NCBI GenBank assembly: GCA_963971425.1
Contig: OZ020525.1
Location: 10,027,560 to 10,091,559 of the forward strand
Direction of reading: 5' to 3'
Origin: Bryoerythrophyllum caledonicum
Lineage: Eukaryota; Streptophyta; Bryopsida; Pottiales; Pottiaceae
Length of the DNA: 64,000 bases
In this document: positions 57,011 to 64,000 of the stretch, piece by piece
How the letters are laid out: every line of letters starts with the position of its first letter
How positions within the stretch are numbered: position 1 is the stretch's first letter
The notes under the pieces: generated by a model
Databases searched by the model: none
What the model saw: the letters and a program-made list of their open reading frames with translations, nothing else
What the model was told of the DNA's origin: nothing
Translations under genes and position numbers: made by a program

Positions 57011-57407
57011 CTCGCTTAAGGTTAATTTCGGTTAACTTTGAGAATCACGAACAACTAGACTACGATAGTAACCCATGACCATAGTTATCATAGAACCTGC
57101 CCTATGGCTACCACAATTTGTACCAGTATTGACCCCACCTCAAAACGTTCACAGACCGAGCATTGGAGATGCTAAAAAAATAAAAACTGGCCTCTAAAAC
57201 TTTATCAGAGGTAATGACAATATTGACATTTGAAATACCTATTTATTGGTGCTACTTGAAACTACTACGATAGACATCATAAAACCACGAATGTGGCCTT
57301 CGAAAGCTAGATAATCCTCTCCACAACTTGCAAGTTCGGGGATGTGATGCAAACAGGCTTCTAAGGACATTCAACCATACATATTTCCAGGTGTCTATTT
57401 CATGGTG

Positions 57408-57475
57408 TTAGAAGAAGAACCCCGGTCATTGAGGGGGCCGGAGTTAATAAAGTGTCTATTCGTTCCACCACTAAA
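57408..57475 (+). repeat. Retroelement 3'-end module (copy 2)
   Basis: gttagaagaagaaccccggt, then a CCGG stem and gttaataaagtgtctattcg. It is like 42573-42650 and the reverse of 60968-61045. It lies beyond the C-terminal end of the LINE relic but in the opposite orientation, so it is a separate insertion. Confidence 0.5.
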
Positions 57476-57993
57476 TCCATCTCCACCAAGCATAGGTTTA
57501 GTAGTATGGAACTACTCTCCCCTCTCGAGAGTAGACATTTTGTAACTAGGGACCAATAGCTAGTAACTAGAGACCAAGGACCAACTAGAACCACAGGGAT
57601 GCATTCCAAGAAGTGATCTGTTAAGTTTAACTCAGTGTTTTGAAATGTTTTAAGGTGTATCATTTGAATCTGGAAGGGGTTGGTTATTTCTAATTTGCGT
57701 TTATGTAGAAGTATGGACATTGCATGTTGGATAGCAATGATGTTAATTTTATGAATGTATTTTTGATTGGATCAGTGGGGATATTGTATGTTTTTTCGAG
57801 ACTTTTCATAGAAGGGATAAAGGTAGTAGCTCTAGCTCCAACAGTAATGACAATAAGGGGGTCAACATTCCATCCAAGGACTGTAATGTTGTTGATAAGT
57901 GACTGGTATTTATTAATTTTGTTCTAGATTGCTTTGGGGAAAATCTATCATTACAGTATTTGAATTCGAGAAATTGGATGGTAAGGTTTGTAT

Positions 57994-59050
57994 TTATGTG
58001 GTCCGGTGGGGGTCTTTATATGGTAGCCCTTTGATGCATAGTATGTCTGGTTTGAATCTGGCATTACAATGACATCTTTGGATTCCACATGTGCATGGAA
58101 GTAGCCATGACAAGACCGTATTTTCTTGTGGTTTGTTGTTGAAGGTTTCGGCGTTCATAAGTATAAAGCATTGTGGTTTGTTGGAGGGTATTATTAGTTT
58201 CCGGATTTTCCATACCGCTTTATTGTGCCTTTTGACGATTAGGGAGTGTATATGGTGGTTTTGGCATTTGAAGAGTACATGTAGCCATGTGTCTTGGTCT
58301 AATGATGCGCATATTGGGCATGTTATAGATGGAAACCTTTTGATACCAAAAAATAGTTGTTTGCGGGCATTTCCCATGTATTGTCCAGTAGAAAATTTGA
58401 TAATGCATGTTTTTTGTAAGTCTGTAATTGTGGGATTTTTCCAAAAGTTTGTAGAGAGTTCATTATCAAAGTTGTTATTACCAATCCATTTATCCACGTT
58501 AGAGAAATTTTATGAGATTAGATCGAGGTTGTTAATTAGATCTTGTTTTTTGAGATATTTATCTAAAAATCTGATGGGGCCTTTGTCCGGGGTGTCTTCC
58601 ACAGAAGACCAACTTTCTCTGTAGAGGTAGTATGGGGTAGCGTGGGCATGTTCATGTGGGTGTTTGGCATTTCTATGGGATTTACTTAGTCGTTCTTTAG
58701 CTAGTTTATCCGCTTGTTCATTTCCCTCTATGTTAACATGTGCTCTAACTTTATAGAGAGTTGTGATCTGTGTGCGATTTTGTAGCATTTGAACCATGGA
58801 TGATAGGATGGCTTGGTCGGGTTGGCTATTGTGGAGAATAGGATGTGTTATATGTGTGTTTAATAAATATAAGTCTATACAATTTGTAAAGATGTGTGCA
58901 GATTCATTAGCATATTGTGTAGTGATAATTTGGAGGGTTTTAAAATTTTATGAAGGGCCATCATTTCTACTCTGAGGAAATTTTGAAGTCCATGGAGTCT
59001 TTTGGATAATTTTTATTTCTATAGTTGAATTGAATATGTCGTATCCGGCT
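57994..59050 (-). pseudogene. LINE-type retrotransposon 3' end with RNase H domain
   Basis: Reading the minus strand in one frame gives an RNase H-like region: YANESAHIFTNCIDLYLLN, then VRAHVNIEGNEQADKLAKE, which carries the terminal H-x-x-I-x-G-N-E-x-A-D motif. It is followed by a LINE-type C-terminal part with a zinc-binding CPIC...TWLHVLFKCQNHHIH pattern, ending near KGLPYKDPHRTT. The frame is broken by stops at about 58960 and at 58510-58512 (TAA between DLIS and NFSNV), so it is dead. The reverse transcriptase proper lies outside or is lost. The first RNase H acidic residues are not clearly visible. The family is a non-LTR element; the exact clade cannot be named here. Confidence 0.8.
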
Positions 59051-60038
59051 TTTTCTTTATGCCAATGTCCCGTACTGACTTCTATTGGTTCTTTGAAGGA
59101 ACCACATGTGTAATAACTATATGGGGGGCAAATTTTAAGGGGATAGTCACAATATGTGGGGAGGGGGGTGGTGTAATGGGGTGGGTTTGTGTTGTGTTTG
59201 CATATTTAAGATGGGACCATTTTTTGTTACGTTTCACTGGGGTTAGAGGGGTGTAGGTGGAGCTATTTTTGTATTTATTCCGCTTATGTTGAGGTTATTT
59301 GTTATGGGGTGAGTATGGCAAGTTATTCTAAAGTACCAATATTATTATTTTGATGGTGTATGCATAGTATTTGAATGGTGGATGGTTCAAACCTAGGTTT
59401 TTTTAATAATTCGGGTGGTAAGGTATGGCAAGTTATCCTATTTTAGGAGCCTTGAAGAAATATCTTGTTTTTAGGTAAGAAAGTAAAAATAAGTTTCCGA
59501 TCTAGAATTTTCAATTATAATATACAAACACATTGTGGCAAGAATGTGTCCCAAATATTTTAAAGTATTTAGCTTCCTAGAACTCTCAAAGTAAGCATAA
59601 TTGGTAAGTGTCATATACTTCTGACTGGTATATATTGATGAAAGATATACCTATGTTGGCCAAACCGTAAGTCACAACTCAATATTTTTGAGGTTTTTGT
59701 ACTTCAAATCAAGGCAACTATCACATTCTATCAATAGAATTCCTAGATTGGTCCCACATTTGCACAATGTAGTAATAGAAGGTTCATGACTCTTTCCAAA
59801 ACCATTTGGGACACTATAAATATACCACCTTAGTGGACTTTTAACCTGTGTTTTTAAGGGTTTTTTGGTGTCTATCTTGTAATGTTAGTGCTCTTGGCTA
59901 ATAAAGGGATTCTTGTCCAAGTATTAATTTTTCATTCTTTTTTTTGTTTCAGAGTTGTGTATGTAGGTTGGTTGCATGTTTTACTATGTACTAGACATGA
60001 TACGTTTACTAGGATGAGAGTTTGCAAGAAATGGACAA
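59051..60038. other. AT-rich DNA, no gene seen
   Basis: Contains a duplicated ggtatggcaagttatcct-like motif (59309 and 59418). Short open frames here have no domain signal. Confidence 0.4.
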
Positions 60039-60340
60039 AGGTAGAGCCACCCAATTCCGCTCACTTAAGCCAATTGGGGATGCAAATGACATTGTATGTC
60101 AAAAACATTTATGTAGAAAGATGCGGAATTAGGAATGAAACTCAACAAATATTTTTTCAAATTTTATCACAAAGATTAGGAATTGATATAGAATTTAAAG
60201 CACAAAAACCACCGGAGCCCATAATGAAACTGTAGAGTAGGTGAGATTGGATATTCTCCTTTGCCCAAGTTCTTGCACCATTCCATGCATATTCTACTGA
60301 ACCAAATTGGGTGGCCGATCAAAATTGGGTGCCTCTACGT
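60039..60340. mobile_element. Second copy of the 19.2-kb miniature element (302 bp)
   Basis: The left end AGGTAGAGCCACCCAATTC mirrors the right end ATTGGGTGCCTCTACGT. The first 200 bases are about 90% identical by eye to 19173-19390, including the open stretch MTLYVKNIYVERCGIRNE that here continues to QRLGIDIEFKAQKPPEPIM. The central ~240 bases of the longer copy are missing. Confidence 0.8.
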
Positions 60341-60967
60341 TAGGTTCGAATGCTTACCTCTTTTGTTTCATCTGGGGAGGAGTTGATGATGTATGCTGGT
60401 GCTGCTTTCCATTGGAATGAGGGTGTTTGTTGGAGTTCGGGGCATTGATGCATGTGTCCTCTGTAGTTGTAGGTGGCGGCATTTGTTGAAGAGGCCTTCC
60501 ACGCTTCTGACGATATTTGTTGACGTTTTAGGCAGTGAGGTTTGTGCCTCACGTGGTCATACTTGCAAGGTGCTAGGTTTGTGATGTTAGTGTATTCTAT
60601 TGTTATATGACTATTTAGCACATTAGGTATATAGATCGTATAGTAATTGTCTAGTAATATGAAGCAAGGGATCTGAAGATATCGGAAGATTATTTTTGAT
60701 CTATCAATAAACAAAGTGGGACGAGGGTGAGATGTGTCAAGCCTGTGAATCTTGGGAGCTTGTATATATTGGGTGTAGAAGGTGCAATTATCTCCAACAG
60801 GTTGAGTATGTTGTGCCTCGAGGGGCGTTTGCAGGGTGGATCTCCTCCGGGCTTGATCGGCTAATCGTGATGTTGCATCTCTAAAAAGGCTGCTTGTTGC
60901 TTCTAGGTCGGTGCTCTGATTGTAACTGATGCATACTACTAATTCCTTGCTTGGTGAGCATGGTCTT

Positions 60968-61045
60968 AGTGGTGGTGCGAACAAACACTTTATTCACGCC
61001 GGTCCCTCCGGGCCGACGTTCTTCTTCTTTCTTCTTGAAACTGAT
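60968..61045 (-). repeat. Retroelement 3'-end module (copy 3)
   Basis: On the minus strand: (gaa)n, cgtcggcccggagggaccgg, cgtgaataaagtgtttgttc. It is the closest match to 42573-42650. Confidence 0.5.
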
Positions 61046-62362
61046 GTGCTTGGGCGATCGATGTTGTGGTTGGATTCGATGTACTTGGGCATTGTTTCTA
61101 GACACTCTTGTTTTCTGTTAGTGAATGATAACTTTTTGTGATCATGTATCAGTGCTTTGAGGGGAAGATAAGCATTGAGCAATACATCTAAATGGTGGAC
61201 TAGGATGGAAGCATAAGGGTAAGGGATAGCCTGATCGTATGAGACTTTGTCTTGTGTTGATGTTTCTTGCGTCGTTAAATGTGTGTTGAGGCTCGTGTGT
61301 TGACTCTCCATTCGGTGCTAGGGTCTTTGAAGTTGTTGTGTACGCGGTGCTTCGCGGCAAGACTAAATCAGTTTGTTGCCCAATACATTTGTGTTGGAAT
61401 CGTGGATCGGGGACGAACAAGGACTATACGGTAGGTCTGCAGGTCTAATCTATTACACTCTAGATCTTGACTGATCTGCTGATAAACAAGCCTAATACGT
61501 TAAGATCTTCACACCCAACACACGTTTCCCTCGTTTCAGTTCACACTTGCTGCAATCTCTCTCATGGGCAAATTCTACAACCATCAAAATCCAGATCTGG
61601 ATATTGGAGCGCTTCCAACACATCAGTATTGCTTCCCAATGACCTTACCAAGGATGAGACCTAGAACATACAAGGGCTCCCAGCAAGGCCAACAACCTTT
61701 CGTTGCACGAAGTTCTAGGTTCCAGGACTAAGTCCTTGCGCCTCCTCTCACCACGATATGCGAAACTCACTCACTAGTCATCTCTCATGGTGTTACACAT
61801 TACACACCCATTGATGACGAGGAATCTATGTAAGCCAAAAGATGATAAAACATGAAACAATTGCTGTACATACACAACACCGTACTCTACTCCACATACG
61901 GTACACAATACACAATACACAAACCCCAGGCATACGTACAGACCCACCAGGCTACGGACCGACTCCAGGTACTGTACCTACCTACTCAACCAGGAAATCA
62001 TCCGAGCTGTACAAAAAAAGCAAAAGCAACTCGCTGGATGTCGGAAATACATGCGGGAAAAGTACCCGAAAAGTGAGGTAAAGAAAGCGAGCCATGGTTG
62101 ACGAAGGCGCGACCACAAAGCTTGAAAGCCACGCCTTTTTTCCATTGTTTCATGTGGGAAGGTTCTGCGAGACGTGCAACACCGTTACCCGGAAAGTGAA
62201 CGGAGCTAAATATGGGGCAACCAACTCATAACACAAGGGACAAGAAAAAGGGTTCAAGAATTTTTAAAGAGTCAACATCAAATGATAGAAATGACCTCCA
62301 AGAAATAATCTAAGGAGCTCCTCAATTATGTCATGGATTTCGCAACATGGCTTTTGAGTTAA
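61046..62362. other. Intergenic DNA, no gene seen
   Basis: Moderate GC in 61440-62260. A run of short repeats tacacaatacacaatacaca sits near 61902. Open frames on either strand (up to ~105 codons) show no domain, signal peptide or splice pattern that I can support. Confidence 0.4.
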
Positions 62363-63285
62363 CCCCTAAAGGACCAAACGTCCCCTCGGGGTCATTTTGG
62401 ATTTTGGGCATGTACCTACAATTCGAAAAAAAATCCTTTTTTAATGAATTATTTTTTCAAGATAGGATCTGATAAGAGCTTCGTGGAGATTTTTTTTTGT
62501 TTATTTTTGGATTTGTGGTTTGAAAGTTAGTACCACTTAAAGCCAAAAGTGGGACTTCGGGCACCTCCAAAATTTTTGACAAAAGTTTCTATTGACATTG
62601 AGATTTTTCACACATGTAAAGAATATTTCTTTATTTATAAATTTTCAAAAAAAAATCTTGTCTTTAGTGTAAAAAGGCATTTTATTCCAAGTCAAACATT
62701 TTCACACATTGTCGGGCAACGGGGGAAAAAAACTTCATCTTTTCTACATAAAACCTAGAGATCTTCATATTTTTCACTTTTTTTTTTTACCAACAATATA
62801 TGGTGAAAACCTTTTTATTGACAGTTTGGATTATCATTTGAATACATACGTAGTTTGCAAAAAAATAAAACGTGAAATGGCAATTTTTGAACCTCCACTC
62901 CTTGCACACTTGTTTTGAATATGCTACCCCCTTTTTTTACCTCTAAAAATTGGTGTGTTGGGAAATAACGTCATGCTTAAGACAATGGTAAAAGATTTAG
63001 GCCTTGTACAATGCAAAAATTTGATACAAAATGAAGTCAAAGTCAGCTGATCTACTCAACGTAGGGATGAAAATGAACCATTGTTTTGACTTTAAACACT
63101 AAAATCTATCAATTCGTGCGGTGGATTGCAACCAAAATTTGATGGCATGTTTATATGGAAGTCTTTTTTAAGATCTTACGGTTGAAAATCCAAAATTAAC
63201 TTTAAGTTGTGATTTTCATGTCTCTTTTTGACAGTGGCAGTTTTGGACTGGTTATAGAGCGAATTAGGTCGTGGTCCTTTAGGGG
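62363..63285. mobile_element. TTAA-family element, both ends intact (923 bp)
   Basis: TTAA at 62359-62362 and 63286-63289. The left end CCCCTAAAGGACC is the exact inverse of the right end GGTCCTTTAGGGG. Same left-end GC stem (gtcccctcgggg) as 28974-29781. Open frame MSGNGGKKLHLFYIKPRDLH (62709-62918) recurs in the neighbouring copy, but no transposase is present. It is the left arm of an inverted pair. Confidence 0.92.
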
Positions 63286-63379
63286 TTAAGGCAATGCTCC
63301 TATCATTTGCGCTATGACAATGAATTTTTGTGTCGGGCAAAAATGAATAGGCAAGTCATATCGAAGTTAATTGAGTTAA

Positions 63380-64000
63380 CCCCTAAGGACCACGACCTAA
63401 TTTGCTCTAAAACCAGTCCAAAACTGCCACTGACAAAAAGAGACATGAAAATCACATTTTAAAGTGAATTTTGGATTTTCAATCATAAGATCTTAAAATA
63501 GACTTCCATATAAACATGCCATCAAATTTTGGTTGCAATCCACCGCACGAATTGATAGATTTTAGTGTTTAAAGTCAAAACAATGGTTCATTTTCATCCC
63601 TACGTTGAGTAGATCAGCTGACTTTGACTTCATTTTGTATCAAATTTTTGCATTGTACAAGGCCTAAATCTTTTACCATTGTCTTAAGCATGACGTTATT
63701 TCCCAGTACACCAATTTTTAGAGGTAATAAAGGGGTGTAGCATATTCAAAACAAGTGTGCAAGGATTGGAGGTTCAAAAATTGCCATTTCACGTTTTATT
63801 TTTTTGTGAACTACATATGCGTTCAAATGATAATCCAAACGGTCAATAAGAAGGTTTTCACCATGTATTGTTGGTAAAAAAAAAAAGTGAAAAATATGAA
63901 GATCTCTAGGTTTTATGTAGAAAAGATGAAGTTTTTTTCCCCCGTTGCCCGACAATGTGTGAAAATGTTTGACTTGGAATAAAATGCCTTTTTACACTAA
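63380..64000. mobile_element. TTAA-family element, runs off the window
   Basis: TTAA at 63376-63379 is followed by CCCCTAAGGACCACGACCTA, the inverse of the right end of the previous copy. The sequence is the reverse complement of 62660-63285 with few changes and continues past the window edge. The 86 bases between the two TTAA sites show nothing notable. Confidence 0.9.

Noticed and set aside
58091..58624. 177-codon plus-strand frame
   Set aside because: Antisense of the LINE relic, whose minus-strand reading has clear RNase H and zinc-binding motifs.

Overview
The window looks like nuclear DNA of a streptophyte, meaning a land plant or a close green-algal relative. Every recognised protein-coding gene but two is split by GT-AG introns. 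A cysteine synthase and a histidinol-phosphate aminotransferase carry N-terminal extensions that look like plastid transit peptides. A membrane-anchored (class I type) plant formin and an ARPC1 subunit are present, and TTTAGGG/CCCTAAA plant telomere-type motifs are scattered through non-coding DNA. An intact-looking DD34E Tc1/mariner element and many TTAA-flanked elements would be unusual for a flowering plant, so a bryophyte, other seedless plant or charophyte alga is my inference. I cannot name the species.

Layout. 1-6380: mostly non-coding, with a large palindrome (1171-1272), tandem duplications, a tRNA-Gly/tRNA-Asn pair 3 bp apart, a tRNA-Leu and a 23-bp tandem array. 6381-8082: complete Tc1-type transposon with matching terminal inverted repeats, TA target sites and one in-frame stop. 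8450-12470: AT-rich repeats, chiefly TTAA-bounded elements. 13350-16280: an unknown exon-like ORF followed by a four-exon gene for a trypsin/HtrA-fold protein whose catalytic triad appears lost. 16570-19720: nested transposon debris, including a Ty1/copia reverse-transcriptase relic, then a 21-bp array and a 544-bp miniature element.

20090-41270 is the gene-rich core. In order: formin (-, 4 coding exons, 947 aa), O-acetylserine (thiol) lyase (-, 10 exons, 391 aa), a short acylphosphatase (-, 2 exons, 75 aa), an intronless GC-rich coiled-coil protein (-, 330 aa), ARPC1 (+, 15 coding exons, 380 aa) and histidinol-phosphate aminotransferase (-, 9 exons, 408 aa). All exon phases join without a break. 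Formin and ARPC1 both act in actin nucleation, and the thiol lyase and HisC in plastid amino-acid synthesis. I see no sign of co-regulation beyond proximity. A repeat block with telomere-like motifs lies upstream of HisC.

42000-64000 is again repeat-dominated: more TTAA elements, other miniature elements, a GTATC-rich minisatellite, one small GC-rich proline-rich ORF (47689-47994), a CCGG-rich block (55.1-57.0 kb), a broken LINE with RNase H (58-59 kb), and, at the right edge, two TTAA elements facing each other as a long inverted repeat.

The main novelty candidates are the TTAA/CCCCTAAAGGACC element family (about 13 copies, roughly 15% of the window, piggyBac-like ends), the pseudo-protease gene, the long palindrome at 1.2 kb and the inverted TTAA-element pair at the right end. 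I see no bacterial operon, CRISPR array or rRNA.
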